A DNA stretch of 44,590 nucleotides from Candidatus Fermentibacteraceae bacterium (GCA_030592635.1 JAUVIS010000004.1:1-44590), one strand, 5' to 3'; shown: positions 28,749 through 39,854, numbered from the stretch's first letter. Numbers and translations are program-made. Notes: generated by a model from the letters alone, not told the origin.

Positions 28749-29561
28749 ATGCATCCGATTCTTTTCAAAATAGGTTCACTGCCCATAAACAGCTACGGAC
28801 TTATGCTGGCTGTTTCATTTCTGCTGGGAGTGAAACTGGCATCGCGCAGAGCCTTTAAACTGGGCATTCCCGCTGATGAGACAGTTAATCTCAGCATCTG
28901 GATAATGGTCGCGGCAATAATTGGATCCAGGGCTTTTTATGTAGTCACACACATGGATCAGTACTCCGGGGATCCTCTGGCAATTGTGGCATTCTGGAAC
29001 GGCTTGTACGGGCTCAGCATGATGGGCGGTGTCATTCTTGCTGTGATTACCGGATTTACCTGGATAATAAAGAAGGGATGGCCCGTCTGGTCCTTTGCCG
29101 ATGCCATTATTCCATCTTTTGCGCTGGGAATATTCATCACACGAATAGGCTGCTTTTTCAATGGATGCTGCTTTGGCACTGAAACAAGCTGCTCCATTGG
29201 CGTGTCTTTTCCTTCCGGCTCACTGCCCTTTTCGGTGTTTGGGAGTGCCCCTATCCATCCGGCACAGCTTTACAGTTCTCTGGGCGGTCTGGCTATTCTG
29301 CTTATACTGCTTATTTCCGATCGTAGAAAAAACTTTCCCGGATTCATTTTCTCCATGTTTCTCGGCCTTTACGGCGCAACAAGATTTGGTATGGAAGAGT
29401 TCAGGTATTTTGATCATGCCCTCAGCAGCAGTTTCGGCTACAGTGTTTTTGCAGCCAGACCGGGGATGACAGATAATCAGCTTATCAGCCTTGGCATGAT
29501 TTTCCTTTCTCTCGCTCTGGGAATATGGCTCTATTATCGGGATCAAAGAAGTTTTTCCTGA
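28749..29561 (+). CDS. lgt: Prolipoprotein diacylglyceryl transferase
   Basis: SYGLMLAVSFLLG, GLYGLSMMGGVI, RIGCFFNGCCFG, IHPAQLYSSLG. ATG 28749 behind AAGGGG. Confidence 0.93.
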   Translation: MHPILFKIGSLPINSYGLMLAVSFLLGVKLASRRAFKLGIPADETVNLSIWIMVAAIIGSRAFYVVTHMDQYSGDPLAIVAFWNGLYGLSMMGGVILAVITGFTWIIKKGWPVWSFADAIIPSFALGIFITRIGCFFNGCCFGTETSCSIGVSFPSGSLPFSVFGSAPIHPAQLYSSLGGLAILLILLISDRRKNFPGFIFSMFLGLYGATRFGMEEFRYFDHALSSSFGYSVFAARPGMTDNQLISLGMIFLSLALGIWLYYRDQRSFS

Positions 29562-30208
29562 ACCTGCTGGTTCACCGATGCATCGGTTGCGGCAGCAGGA
29601 TAGAAGCAGGGAAAGGCAGGTTCTGTCCGTGGTGTCTGGTAAGAATGTACCCGGACGGTGAACGGATGGCGGGAGGAATACGAGTTCTTACCGGCTTTTT
29701 TCACACCGGCGTGGTGCGCGAGATGATTCTCAGGCTCAAATTCGGCGGCGAGAGGCATCTGGGCAGAGAACTGGCGAGGCTTGCACTTGATTCATGGAAG
29801 GAAACGCCATCAGGTGATGATACTATTTTTCCTGTTCCAGCCTCCAGGAAAAGATTGCGGGAGCGTGGTTACAACCAGGCGGCGCTGCTTGCTGCCGCCA
29901 TCTCCACAGAGACCGGGGCAAAGTTTAAAGATCCTCTGATCCGAAGCAGCGGAGAGTCTCAGATCAGAGTCCCCGGAGCAGGGAGGGCTGAAAACATCCA
30001 CGGAAAATTCTCTGTTTCGCAGGGAACAGGGTGCGACGGGAGGCTGTGGCTGATTGACGATGTGATGACTACCGGCGCGACCATCACGGAAATTGTATCC
30101 ACTCTTTCAGATGCTGGAATCCACCGGGTGCAGCCGGCTGTGGTATGCTTTCGAAAAATCAGTAAAGAGAGTATTATTAGCAGGGAGGTTAACCATGCAG
30201 GGGTCTGA
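29525..30208 (+). CDS. ComF family protein (phosphoribosyltransferase-like)
   Basis: Zn-finger CIGCGSR...CPWC, RLRERGYNQAALLA, LIDDVMTTGATITE. Confidence 0.92.
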   Translation: MALLSGSKKFFLNLLVHRCIGCGSRIEAGKGRFCPWCLVRMYPDGERMAGGIRVLTGFFHTGVVREMILRLKFGGERHLGRELARLALDSWKETPSGDDTIFPVPASRKRLRERGYNQAALLAAAISTETGAKFKDPLIRSSGESQIRVPGAGRAENIHGKFSVSQGTGCDGRLWLIDDVMTTGATITEIVSTLSDAGIHRVQPAVVCFRKISKESIISREVNHAGV

Positions 30209-31349
30209 TGACGCGGTTCGCAATTATGTGCACAAATTGAAGTTTCAGGTAAAAGACACTCTTCTCGCCGCAAGGTACGGATTCAACATAAGGAATATCT
30301 GGGTCTTCTGGAAGGGAATAATCCAGGCCTGGGCGGTATGGGCATTCTTTGCCTATGCAGGCTTTCTCGCAGCGGGAGATTCAGTTGTCCACAGGTTTGC
30401 AGCGGCCAGAATGTGTCCTGTGCCGGATGGTCTTTTCATGACAAATGTTCCTTCGGTGATTTTGCTTGTTCTGGGTACCCTGCTTGCTTTCTGTATCTAT
30501 ATGATTACTGCTCTCAAGGTTTCAAGGCTTACATTCGAGCAGTTGCGCGGGGATCAGTTTTTCTCTGAAGCCGACGCACGCAGGTTCTGCCGTTCCAACT
30601 GGAAAGCCGTGATTCTTACACCTCTGGCTATTGCTGCCGGGATTGTCACGGGAATCCTCGTCATATTTATTATCGGGCTTATCGGCAGGATACCTTCCGC
30701 CGGACCGATACTTGCGGGACTGCTTTCGATTCCAGCCTGGGTACTGGGTCTTTTCCTTGTGCTGGCATTTGTTGTTCTTATGCTTTCCGTCTTTCTAGCA
30801 CCGGTAATAACAGCAACGACAAAGGGCGACACATTCGAATGTCTTTTTGAGGTATTCAGCATTGTAACATCTCAACCCATGCGGCTCTTCCGGGGTATTG
30901 CCACCGGGGTTTTCATGAGAGTTATCGCCCTTGCTGTTTTTTCCGTCTTTGCCTGGGGCTCTGTTACCGTTGTTTCTTCTGTTCTTTACCGAACCTCCGG
31001 AATTCAGGGATTCGGAGACACCATGGAATCAGGATTCTCCAGAATCGCTCCGGAAATAGTTCCATTCTATTCATCAATTTTCAGTCCGGTTTCTTCCACC
31101 GGGCACACTGATTCATCCTGGGACGGGCCGGCAGGGCTGCTTGTTTCTCTGGCTGGCGCAGCTGTTTTCCTTGCTCTGTGGGCTTACTGGCTCTCAAGTT
31201 GTACTGCCCAGTGGACTATTTTGTATCTGGGTGCCAGGTACAATCGTGACAGGGAAGATCTTCTTCTGAGAGCAGAGGAAGAGGAATACCGGGAATTCAG
31301 CAGGATCCACAGTTCAACCCGTAACGATGGAGACAGGACTGTGGAATGA
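30195..31349 (+). CDS. Multi-pass membrane protein of unknown function
   Basis: Multiple hydrophobic segments. ATG 30195 behind GGGAGG, preferred over 30093. Confidence 0.7.
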   Translation: MQGSDDAVRNYVHKLKFQVKDTLLAARYGFNIRNIWVFWKGIIQAWAVWAFFAYAGFLAAGDSVVHRFAAARMCPVPDGLFMTNVPSVILLVLGTLLAFCIYMITALKVSRLTFEQLRGDQFFSEADARRFCRSNWKAVILTPLAIAAGIVTGILVIFIIGLIGRIPSAGPILAGLLSIPAWVLGLFLVLAFVVLMLSVFLAPVITATTKGDTFECLFEVFSIVTSQPMRLFRGIATGVFMRVIALAVFSVFAWGSVTVVSSVLYRTSGIQGFGDTMESGFSRIAPEIVPFYSSIFSPVSSTGHTDSSWDGPAGLLVSLAGAAVFLALWAYWLSSCTAQWTILYLGARYNRDREDLLLRAEEEEYREFSRIHSSTRNDGDRTVE

Positions 31350-34300
31350 GTTCTCCGAAATTCGTTCATCTGCATCTTCATTCTGAATACAGCCTTCTTG
31401 ACGGAGCGATCCGCTTCGACAGTCTTGGCCGTTTCCTTGTAAAGAACGGGATGGATGCTGTTGCTGTTACCGACCACGGAAACATGTTCGGTGCTGTTCA
31501 GTTCTGCGATACAATGAAAGACGCAGGCGTGAAGCCTATCATAGGCACAGAGGTGTACCTTTCCCCCGGAGACAGGCACGAAAAAAAGGTGTACAGCGGA
31601 AGACCTAAATACTATCACCTCACACTGCTGGCAGCTGATGAGGAGGGGTATCACAACCTCATGAAGCTTTCTTCCGCCGGGTATCTTGAGGGTTTTTACT
31701 ACAAACCGAGGATTGATCGTGAGATACTTGAGAAGCACAGCGCCGGTCTGATAATCGGATCTGCCTGCCTGCAGGGCGAAGTCGCCCGGCACCTTCTTTC
31801 AGGCAACAGAGACAAGGCTGTCGAGGCGATTCAATACTACCGGAATCTGGTAGGGAAGGATCGTTTCTTCATAGAGCTTATGGATCACGGACTGGCGGAA
31901 GAAAAGCAGATTCTTCAGGAACTGGCGGAGATAGCCCGTGAGACCGGAGTACTGCCTGTCGCGACAAATGATGCCCATTATCTGTCGAAGGATGATGCCA
32001 GAGCCCATGAGGCTCTGCTTTGTCTTCAGACCGGAAAAACTCTGGATGATGCCAAAAGGATGAAATTCGGCACTGATGAGTTTTATGTGAAAACTCCTGA
32101 TGAGATGGCTAAACTTTTCAGCTGGATCCCGGAGGCGGTTTCCAACTCCTGCGTTATCGCTGATATGTGTGATTTTGCTGTTTCAAAGGGGAAGTTTCTT
32201 CTTCCCGACGCACCCATGCCCGAGGGCTTCAGCAATCAGGGAGACTATCTCGCGCACCTTGCGGCTGCGGGCCTGAAGAACAGACTTGGTCGTTGTATTT
32301 CCGATATTGAAAGTCGACGACTCGACCACGAACAGAAAATTATTAACGATATGGGTTTTCCCGGCTATTTCCTGATAGTTTCGGAACTTATGCGCTGGGC
32401 TCGCCGGAAAGGTATTCCAGTTGGTCCGGGCAGGGGCTCCGCGGCAGGAAGTCTTGTCTCTTTTGCGGTTGATATAACCGATGTGAATCCGCTGGATTAT
32501 GATCTGAGTTTTGAAAGGTTTCTGAATCCCGCGAGAGTCCAGATGCCGGATATTGACCTTGATGTGTGCGTGGAGCGCAGGGGCGAGATTATTGATCACA
32601 TCAAGCGGCTGTACGGCGAGGAGAGCGTCTGCCAGATAATCACATACAGCAGAATGAAGAACAAGGCTGTTATCAAGGACATTGCCCGTGTACTCGGGAT
32701 GAGCTACAATGACGGGGAAACTTTTTCGAAACTTGTTGGAGAGGCAGATGACGGTACAGGCAGAAGCCTCAGGGAGATTGTGGACTCCAGTGCCGCGCTG
32801 AAATCACAGATCAATGGTAATGCCAAAGGGCCCACTCTGATTGAATATGCTGACCGTCTTTCAGGCATGGTGAGGCATGCCGGTGTGCATGCCGCAGGTG
32901 TTGTTATTACACCGGGACGCCTTGACAAATATGTACCACTCTACTGGGCCCGGGAAAAGGGTGTCACCACTCAGTACGAAATGAAGGCTGCTGAGAAGAT
33001 CGGTCTTCTCAAACTTGATGTACTCGGGCTTAGAACGGTAACAGTAATCCACCATGCCGAAGAAGCCATCAGGCGGTACGAACCGGACTTTTCCATTGAA
33101 AAAGTATCATACAATGACGCTCCGACACTGGAGATGATAAGTTCCGGTGACACCACAGCGATTTTTCAGCTGGAAAGCAGCGGTATGCGAGAAGCTCTGC
33201 GAAAGATCGGCGTGAACCGCTTTGATGATGTCACAGCAGCGGTGGCTATTTACCGTCCCGGCTCCATGCACATGATTGATATCTACGCAGCCAACAAAGA
33301 GAAGGCAGCAAGGGGAGAGAGTATCAGTTACCCTCACGATGCTTTGAAGGAAGTACTTGAGGATACTTACGGCGTAACCATCTATCAGGAACAGGTGATG
33401 CGGATTGCCAATGTTCTGGCTGGAATGAGCATGGCGGATGCCGATAATCTCAGAAGGGCAATGTCCAAGAAGATTGCCGCCCGGATGGCTCAGATGAAGA
33501 CTGTTTTCCTCAAGGGCGCCGCAGAAAGGGAAATTACTAAAAAGAAGGCTGCGGAGATATGGGATCTGATAAAGAAATTCGCCGAGTACGGATTCAATAA
33601 ATCTCACGCGGTCTGCTATGCCATTATCGCGTACAGAACGGCCTATCTGAAAAGGCACTATCCCGCGGAGTTCATGGCAGCCTGTCTTACCAGTGAGATC
33701 GGCACAGTGTCAAAACTGAGGTCTCTCGTAAAGGAAGCCATACGCCTCGGGGTTACTGTAACCGGTCCTTCAGTGAACCGCGGTATGGAGCGGTTTGTTG
33801 CTTCGTCACCGGAAGAAATAGTGTATTCCCTGGCCGCAATCAAAAATGTGGGAGTTACTCCGGCCGGGGAAATTGTGGAGGCGAGAAAAACAGGCGGCGA
33901 TTTCAAAACAGTTTTTGACCTCTGCGCCGGTGTATCTCTGCTTGAGAAGTCTTCCGGGCTGAACAAACGGTCTCTTGAGGCTCTCATTCTCGCCGGAGCT
34001 ACAGACTGTCTTGAAGGTAACAGAGCCCAGCAGCTTGGAGTGATGGAACAGGCTCTTGAGTATGCTTCCGCCGCCAGGCGGCATCACGATTCAGGCCAGA
34101 TGTCTCTGTTTGGATCAGAAGGCGAGGAGCCGGTTGCTCCTTCCCTGGCTCCGCATGACGAAATTCCTCTGGAGGATAAACTGGAGAAAGAGAGAGAAAT
34201 GCTGGGGTTTTATTTCTCCGGCCATCCGCTGGATATGTATACTGAAGAGATCAGCGGGTTCACAACTCATTTCGTGGATCAGGTTGATTCCGCCCCTGCA

Positions 34301-34822
34301 GGTTTTCTTTCAGTAGCGGGAACAATCACGGCAGTCAGAAAGATAAATACCCGCAAGGGGGTTATGGCATTTGTGACAATCGCGGGGAAAATCGGATCCG
34401 CCGAGGTCATTCTCTTTTCCGATGTACTTGAAAGATACAGTGATCTTGTTCAGACAGGAGCCCTGCTCATTTTTGAAGGAGAGGTAACTGAAGGCAAAGG
34501 CAGCCGGGAGGACAAATTGCTGGTTAACAGAGTTGTTTCCCTGCAAAAATCCAGAGAATTGATGAATCCCGGGGTCTTTATAGAAGTGGATGGACTCCAG
34601 TGCGGAATGAGTGTTCTTGAGGAAGTCAACGAATACATAAGAATGAATCCCGGGAAGGGAAGACTGTTCATGAAGGTTGTATTTCCTTCAAGCAGAGTTG
34701 TGAACTGCATTTCACGATCAATAACTGTTGATACTGGTAATGAATTTCTTGCTGGACTGAGGGATATTCTGCCGAAGACTGCTGCAGTTTCCCTCTGTCG
34801 CGGTGATGGGAGACACAAATGA
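31346..34822 (+). CDS. dnaE: DNA polymerase III subunit alpha
   Basis: PHP start FVHLHLHSEYSLLDGAIR, PVGPGRGSAAGSLVSFAVDITDVNPL, MPDIDLDVCVERR, FNKSHAVCYAIIAYRTAYLKRHYPAEFMAA. Confidence 0.96.
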   Translation: MSSPKFVHLHLHSEYSLLDGAIRFDSLGRFLVKNGMDAVAVTDHGNMFGAVQFCDTMKDAGVKPIIGTEVYLSPGDRHEKKVYSGRPKYYHLTLLAADEEGYHNLMKLSSAGYLEGFYYKPRIDREILEKHSAGLIIGSACLQGEVARHLLSGNRDKAVEAIQYYRNLVGKDRFFIELMDHGLAEEKQILQELAEIARETGVLPVATNDAHYLSKDDARAHEALLCLQTGKTLDDAKRMKFGTDEFYVKTPDEMAKLFSWIPEAVSNSCVIADMCDFAVSKGKFLLPDAPMPEGFSNQGDYLAHLAAAGLKNRLGRCISDIESRRLDHEQKIINDMGFPGYFLIVSELMRWARRKGIPVGPGRGSAAGSLVSFAVDITDVNPLDYDLSFERFLNPARVQMPDIDLDVCVERRGEIIDHIKRLYGEESVCQIITYSRMKNKAVIKDIARVLGMSYNDGETFSKLVGEADDGTGRSLREIVDSSAALKSQINGNAKGPTLIEYADRLSGMVRHAGVHAAGVVITPGRLDKYVPLYWAREKGVTTQYEMKAAEKIGLLKLDVLGLRTVTVIHHAEEAIRRYEPDFSIEKVSYNDAPTLEMISSGDTTAIFQLESSGMREALRKIGVNRFDDVTAAVAIYRPGSMHMIDIYAANKEKAARGESISYPHDALKEVLEDTYGVTIYQEQVMRIANVLAGMSMADADNLRRAMSKKIAARMAQMKTVFLKGAAEREITKKKAAEIWDLIKKFAEYGFNKSHAVCYAIIAYRTAYLKRHYPAEFMAACLTSEIGTVSKLRSLVKEAIRLGVTVTGPSVNRGMERFVASSPEEIVYSLAAIKNVGVTPAGEIVEARKTGGDFKTVFDLCAGVSLLEKSSGLNKRSLEALILAGATDCLEGNRAQQLGVMEQALEYASAARRHHDSGQMSLFGSEGEEPVAPSLAPHDEIPLEDKLEKEREMLGFYFSGHPLDMYTEEISGFTTHFVDQVDSAPAGFLSVAGTITAVRKINTRKGVMAFVTIAGKIGSAEVILFSDVLERYSDLVQTGALLIFEGEVTEGKGSREDKLLVNRVVSLQKSRELMNPGVFIEVDGLQCGMSVLEEVNEYIRMNPGKGRLFMKVVFPSSRVVNCISRSITVDTGNEFLAGLRDILPKTAAVSLCRGDGRHK

Positions 34823-35535
34823 AATTTCTGTTTGTATTGCTGGTAGTTTTCATTGCCGCTTCTCAGAGCCGGGCCGGCGAACTCATGCGGGTTGCCGGGG
34901 AACCCACTGCAGGAGTCATTGCTCCGAGAACATTCAATGTCGCCATTAGTACTTTTCCCGTCAGCGGTCTTCGATTCTCGGTGACCGCCGGTATCCTGCC
35001 CAGATTCATGGCGGGACTGGGGTACGGCGGATGGAACATTATGGGGATGAGCGATCCCGACTGGTTTGACGAGGTTTATCTGAAAGCAAGACTCAGAGCA
35101 CTTGATGAAAAGCGAACCTTTCCCGCTATTGCTCTGGGCTACGATAACGAAGCTGAACATTCCCGGTCAGGCGCGGAGTACTTGAGACCCGCCAGAGATT
35201 TCTATCTGGTGTTCAGCAAGAACTTCGCCGGCTGGGGCGGAGACATGGGCTTTCACTTCGGGGCGAACCTTACAAGCGACAATCCTGATCATCTGGGAAG
35301 CTGGTTCGGGCTGGACAAGTCATTCCCGGGCGGCTTCGGGGTTGCGGCCGACTGGGATCTGGCAACAAATGGTGACACAGAGTACCGATTTGATAAATCA
35401 GGTGGTTTTGTGGATATTGAAACTTACTGGGAGAGTTTTGGCCAGGTCAGAATAGGTCTCAGGTTCTGTGATATTCTGGAAACCGGCGGAGCACCCTACC
35501 GCTCACTTGTGATTGATTTCCTGGGACTGATCTAA
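34819..35535 (+). CDS. Secreted/outer-membrane-like protein of unknown function
   Basis: Signal peptide MKFLFVLLVVFIAASQSRAG; alternating aromatic/Gly strands. Confidence 0.6.
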   Translation: MKFLFVLLVVFIAASQSRAGELMRVAGEPTAGVIAPRTFNVAISTFPVSGLRFSVTAGILPRFMAGLGYGGWNIMGMSDPDWFDEVYLKARLRALDEKRTFPAIALGYDNEAEHSRSGAEYLRPARDFYLVFSKNFAGWGGDMGFHFGANLTSDNPDHLGSWFGLDKSFPGGFGVAADWDLATNGDTEYRFDKSGGFVDIETYWESFGQVRIGLRFCDILETGGAPYRSLVIDFLGLI

Positions 35536-35549
35536 TTTAAGGAGACAGA

Positions 35550-36776
35550 GTGAATAAGGAACTGATGAAAGCGTACTCTGAAGTGATTCTCAGCAGTGCT
35601 CTCAAGATAAAGAAAGGTGATGTTCTCTGGCTTCGCAGCGAGCCTGTACATCTGGAGCTGGCCAGATTCATGGCAGAAAAGGCATACAAACTTGGCGCGA
35701 AGTATGTAAATGTTTCACTGGAGGATCCTGCATTTGCTCGAATCCGGATTGATTCGACCGTTGATGAAGATTTCCTTGATTATGTTCCGGAGAACAGAAC
35801 ACCAATGTTTGATTCCATTGTAAAAGAGGGCTGGCGTTCTCTGGCGCTGCGCGGACCCGCTGAACCTGATCTCATGGAGGGTGTTGATTCTGTCAAACTG
35901 GGTAGAACCACAAAGGCCGCTTCCATGGCAAGAAAGGGTTTTCTTTCTGCGATTTCTTCAAACAGGCTTCCCTGGAATGTCTGTCTTGCCCCAACCCGGG
36001 CCTGGGCTGCCAAGGTACTCGGCAGTGATGAAGACTGGGAAAAGAGAATATGGGACATCCTTATTCCGATTCTTCGGCTGGACAAAGACGATCCTGCCGC
36101 GGCCTGGCTGGAGCACGATGCCATGCTGAAGCGAAGAGCCGCGTTCCTTAACTCTCACAAGTTTCCGAAGATCAGGTTCTCCGGACCTGGAACTGATCTG
36201 ACAGTCGGCATGCTTCCGGACAGGCGTTTCAACGGAGGAAGCTGTACCGCTGCTGATGGAACAGTATTCTTTCCCAATGTTCCGACTGAGGAAGTATTCA
36301 GCACACCTGACATGACTGCCACCGAAGGGAAAGTCAGGTGTACGAGACCGGTTACGGTATACGGAGTTCAGGTGAATGGAGCCTGGTTCCGATTTGAAAA
36401 GGGCAGAGTGGTTGAATCCGGGGCGGAGACCGGCGCGGATGTACTCAAACAGTATCTCAGCGCGGATGATGGAGCATCGATGCTGGGAGAGGTTGCTCTT
36501 GTGGGTGTGGATTCACCAATTTACAAGTCTGGTAAAATATTTCACAATATACTCTTCGATGAGAATGCCTCATGCCATATAGCCCTGGGTAACGGCTATA
36601 CTGACTGCATTGCAGGCGGCACAACAATGGATGAGGAGGCTCTGCGCAGCTGCAGATGCAACCAGTCTCTGGTTCACACTGATTTCATGATTGGCAGTGA
36701 AGAGGTTGATGTTACCGGTATCGCTGCTGACGGTACTGAAACAGCAATCATTAAAAGCGGCGAATTCGTGATCTGA
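35550..36776 (+). CDS. Aminopeptidase, M29 (AmpS/PepS) family
   Basis: [72 protein letters not shown]. Confidence 0.9.
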   Translation: MNKELMKAYSEVILSSALKIKKGDVLWLRSEPVHLELARFMAEKAYKLGAKYVNVSLEDPAFARIRIDSTVDEDFLDYVPENRTPMFDSIVKEGWRSLALRGPAEPDLMEGVDSVKLGRTTKAASMARKGFLSAISSNRLPWNVCLAPTRAWAAKVLGSDEDWEKRIWDILIPILRLDKDDPAAAWLEHDAMLKRRAAFLNSHKFPKIRFSGPGTDLTVGMLPDRRFNGGSCTAADGTVFFPNVPTEEVFSTPDMTATEGKVRCTRPVTVYGVQVNGAWFRFEKGRVVESGAETGADVLKQYLSADDGASMLGEVALVGVDSPIYKSGKIFHNILFDENASCHIALGNGYTDCIAGGTTMDEEALRSCRCNQSLVHTDFMIGSEEVDVTGIAADGTETAIIKSGEFVI

Positions 36777-36789
36777 AGGGAAGAGAAAA

Positions 36790-36966
36790 ATGATTGATCC
36801 GAGACTGCTTGAAATTCTTGTATGCCCCAGGTGCAAGGGGGAACTTGAGTACAGGACAGAAGGAAATGAAAGTCTGATATGTAAAAAATGTGCTGTGGTT
36901 TTTCCAGTCAGAGACGATATTCCGGTAATGCTTATGGATGAGGCAGTGCCTGTTAAGAGCCAGTGA
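36790..36966 (+). CDS. Trm112-like small zinc-ribbon protein (58 aa; absent from ORF track)
   Basis: ATG at 36790; [52 protein letters not shown] is the Trm112/YcaR family pattern. Confidence 0.88.
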   Translation: MIDPRLLEILVCPRCKGELEYRTEGNESLICKKCAVVFPVRDDIPVMLMDEAVPVKSQ

Positions 36967-37229
36967 AACCAACCGCTTTTCTCAGGATAAAAGTAACGCC
37001 GGGTTGCGGCAGAACAGAGTTTTGTTCAATGATGGACGATGGATGCTGCAAGATTCGCCTGAAAGCCCGGCCTGTTGAAGGAAAAGCAAATGCAGAGCTT
37101 GTCCGGTGGATTGCAAAACAGTTCGGGGTTCACCGGGATTCCGTGCTGATCAAATCAGGAAGTACTTCGAGAAAAAAAACAGTAAAAATCTTATCGCCCT
37201 GTATTGTACCTGAGTGGTATCATGAGTGA
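36963..37229 (+). CDS. DUF167 (YggU-like) protein
   Basis: GTG start overlaps upstream stop (GTGA). [14 protein letters not shown]...[27 protein letters not shown]. Confidence 0.88.
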   Translation: MKPTAFLRIKVTPGCGRTEFCSMMDDGCCKIRLKARPVEGKANAELVRWIAKQFGVHRDSVLIKSGSTSRKKTVKILSPCIVPEWYHE

Positions 37230-39840
37230 GAGAATGCTTGCTGAGTCCATTCGCAGAGAGCTTGAAGAGTCCGGCAGAAAACAGATACTTGTCAGGAACC
37301 TTCATAAAACAGAGAAGCTTATTTCTGCCCTTGAAGCTACCCTCTGCGATGTGCGTGTAATTGTTGTGGATTGTGCCGATGATGATTCTTTGCGCGGGAG
37401 TTTGTTCACATATTTTGTGGGAGACAGTCTTCCGGATGATGGCACTGCCTTCGAGGCCGGCTGGCGTTCACACGCAACGGAGATTTCCCTCTGTTCGGAG
37501 GCGGCAGGTCTCGAAATCGTGGCAGGCCTTCACTGTGTAAAGGCTGTTTTAAAAAACTTTCTTCTTGACAATACCTCACAGCCACCGGACGCTCAGGATC
37601 TTGCAAAGGTTTTTTCATCTTTCGCATGGTCTCTTCCCTCTGTCATCTGTTTTACCAACTACACAGGCAGGCAGGGAGGTCCTGTTTCCGCTCTGCAGAC
37701 AGGTATGCTTTCCGGCATGCCTCCAATCCTTGTCTGTCGGGGGGATTGCGGGGATTTTATCGGGGCTGACTTTATACTCGAGTCGGGAATGATGTCCCCG
37801 GATTCCATTCGATGCTATCTGGCTGAAGAAAACTCACGGGCAGTACCGGAGATGGTGCTGATTGCTACCGGCGGTGATGAAGGTCTGGTAAAACTCTATG
37901 CAGGATTGCAGAAACTCACCGGCGAAGAGGGTGACGATGTGTTTCTTATGCTCGATACTTTTCTTCAGAAGAATCCCCGGCTGGCACTGTTTGCCCGGAC
38001 GGCCGCGCTGTTTGGAATGCAGTTTCTCCCGGGCGAGGTTTCCATTCTATCCCGCGTAAAAGCAGAAAATATTTTTATTTCCGGTGGAAAGATCAATCTC
38101 TGGCAGGGATACCTTACGGGATACTTTTCAAGCGGAAGTATTCGTGAGCACATAATCAGGGATATGTCTCCTGAAGAGAAAGACGGTATGCTGAGAAGAG
38201 CGGCAGAGGTGGTTCTGGAATTCAGGGGAAAAAATTCCCGTTCGTATCAGGTGGCCGGTGATCTCCTGGCCAGAGCCGGGATGAATCACTCCGCGTCGGA
38301 ATCCTATGAAAGAGCAGCGGAACTGGCAGCGGGAGATCTTCGGAAAGCGGATTTGTACAGGAGAGCAGCCTTGTTTTCGGAAAACGATACTGATCATTTT
38401 CTGCTTCAGGCGGCACTGAACCTTTTCAGAGGGGAGTTCTACCCGGAAGCGGTTGATGTCCTCAAATCCATGAAGAGCCCTTCCAGTGCAGTCGTCGGCG
38501 TGCTTTGGGGATTGTGTGCAACTTCCGGTGATGAGTCGTTGCGTGAAGCATTTGAGATTACGGGAGAGTCCGGTATTCCCGATCTTGTGTTTGAAATTCT
38601 TGAATCCCGCGAGCTTCACAGAGACGGTCGTTATCACAGGGCAGAGAGAATTCTTCTCAACCGTGCCATCGGAGATCCTTTGAGTTCCGTGGTGTGTCTA
38701 GTGGAACTTGGCGAGCAGTTGTACAAGCGGGGAATGGTTGAGAACTCTCTCAACACAATGACAGTCGCCAGGCGGGAAGCTGTAATACTGGGAGCCGACT
38801 GGCTTGAAAGAAAAGCACTTTTTACTTCCCTGAAGGCATGGAATCGTCTTGGAAAACAGGAAAAAGTAAACTCAAAGTTGAGCAGGCTGCTTGAGCTGAC
38901 ACTTCTTTCCGGTAACAGACGGAAGCTGGTGTCAGTTTACAATCTTTATGCAAATTCACTGCTTCTTCGTCACAGGTACAGCAAAGCTCTTGATATCTAT
39001 TCTTCAGCGCTCAGGACTCTTGCTGTTGGTTCAGAGACCCGGGCAGTAAGAATTATCATCCTGAATAACATGGGAGTTGCCGAGCGAAAGCTATCCCGCA
39101 CCAGCGAATCTCTGCGAACCCTCATGCGTCAGATTCGGATATCTGTGTCTTCGGGAAATCTGTCACAGGCCTGCATAGCTTACGGCAATATGGCTCGTAT
39201 CTTTATTCATCTCTGCAAGACAGATGCCGCTGAAGACTGCCTTGAGACAATGATTGAATTCGCAAGCCTCGGAAAAATAGCGGAAGCAACTGAGTCCATA
39301 TGCTACATCTCTTCACAGATTGCGTTTATGAGAGGTGATTCAGAAACTGCTTTTTCGCTTATTAATCAATCAATACAGCTTTCAAGAGAATCGGGAAAGA
39401 AAAGAAGGCTTTCTCAGGTGGTCGTTAAAAAGGGTTCCATGCTGCTCAGACTTGAGAAATACAGAGAGGCCGTGGATGCCCTCGCTGAGGGGCTTGATAT
39501 ATCCACGGCAGTTGGAGCAAACCTCAATGCTTACCTTGCTGATATGAAGCTCACTGCCGCAAAGTGTTTTCTCGGTCAGTGTCAGCCGGTTGATCTCTTG
39601 TCTGTTGAATACAGGGGAAACCCGGATGATACCCAGAAGGGTGAGCAGATGTACTACCACTGGCTTCTCACGGGAAGCAGGCAAAGTCTTACTGCTGCGG
39701 CTCAACTAATCTCAGGAGGACTCTCTCACGGGCTGTATCTCCATTCCTATCTGCATATGCTGCAAAAGATTGTACAGAATATCCCAGTCAGTCTTGCAGA
39801 TGCAATTCCCCTTGTGCATAATTACCCCTCCTTTGATTGA
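37222..39840 (+). CDS. Large TPR-repeat protein with divergent N-terminal region
   Basis: C-terminal TPR-like repeats (YSKALDIYSSALRTL, SLRTLMRQIRISVSSGNLSQACIAYGNMARIF, YREAVDALAEGLDIS). ATG 37222 overlaps the DUF167 stop. Confidence 0.75.
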   Translation: MSERMLAESIRRELEESGRKQILVRNLHKTEKLISALEATLCDVRVIVVDCADDDSLRGSLFTYFVGDSLPDDGTAFEAGWRSHATEISLCSEAAGLEIVAGLHCVKAVLKNFLLDNTSQPPDAQDLAKVFSSFAWSLPSVICFTNYTGRQGGPVSALQTGMLSGMPPILVCRGDCGDFIGADFILESGMMSPDSIRCYLAEENSRAVPEMVLIATGGDEGLVKLYAGLQKLTGEEGDDVFLMLDTFLQKNPRLALFARTAALFGMQFLPGEVSILSRVKAENIFISGGKINLWQGYLTGYFSSGSIREHIIRDMSPEEKDGMLRRAAEVVLEFRGKNSRSYQVAGDLLARAGMNHSASESYERAAELAAGDLRKADLYRRAALFSENDTDHFLLQAALNLFRGEFYPEAVDVLKSMKSPSSAVVGVLWGLCATSGDESLREAFEITGESGIPDLVFEILESRELHRDGRYHRAERILLNRAIGDPLSSVVCLVELGEQLYKRGMVENSLNTMTVARREAVILGADWLERKALFTSLKAWNRLGKQEKVNSKLSRLLELTLLSGNRRKLVSVYNLYANSLLLRHRYSKALDIYSSALRTLAVGSETRAVRIIILNNMGVAERKLSRTSESLRTLMRQIRISVSSGNLSQACIAYGNMARIFIHLCKTDAAEDCLETMIEFASLGKIAEATESICYISSQIAFMRGDSETAFSLINQSIQLSRESGKKRRLSQVVVKKGSMLLRLEKYREAVDALAEGLDISTAVGANLNAYLADMKLTAAKCFLGQCQPVDLLSVEYRGNPDDTQKGEQMYYHWLLTGSRQSLTAAAQLISGGLSHGLYLHSYLHMLQKIVQNIPVSLADAIPLVHNYPSFD

Positions 39841-39854
39841 ATGAAAGGTGACTG

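Noticed and set aside
34450-35160. 236-aa minus-strand ORF
   Set aside because: Antisense to the dnaE 3' end and the downstream secreted protein; no motif.
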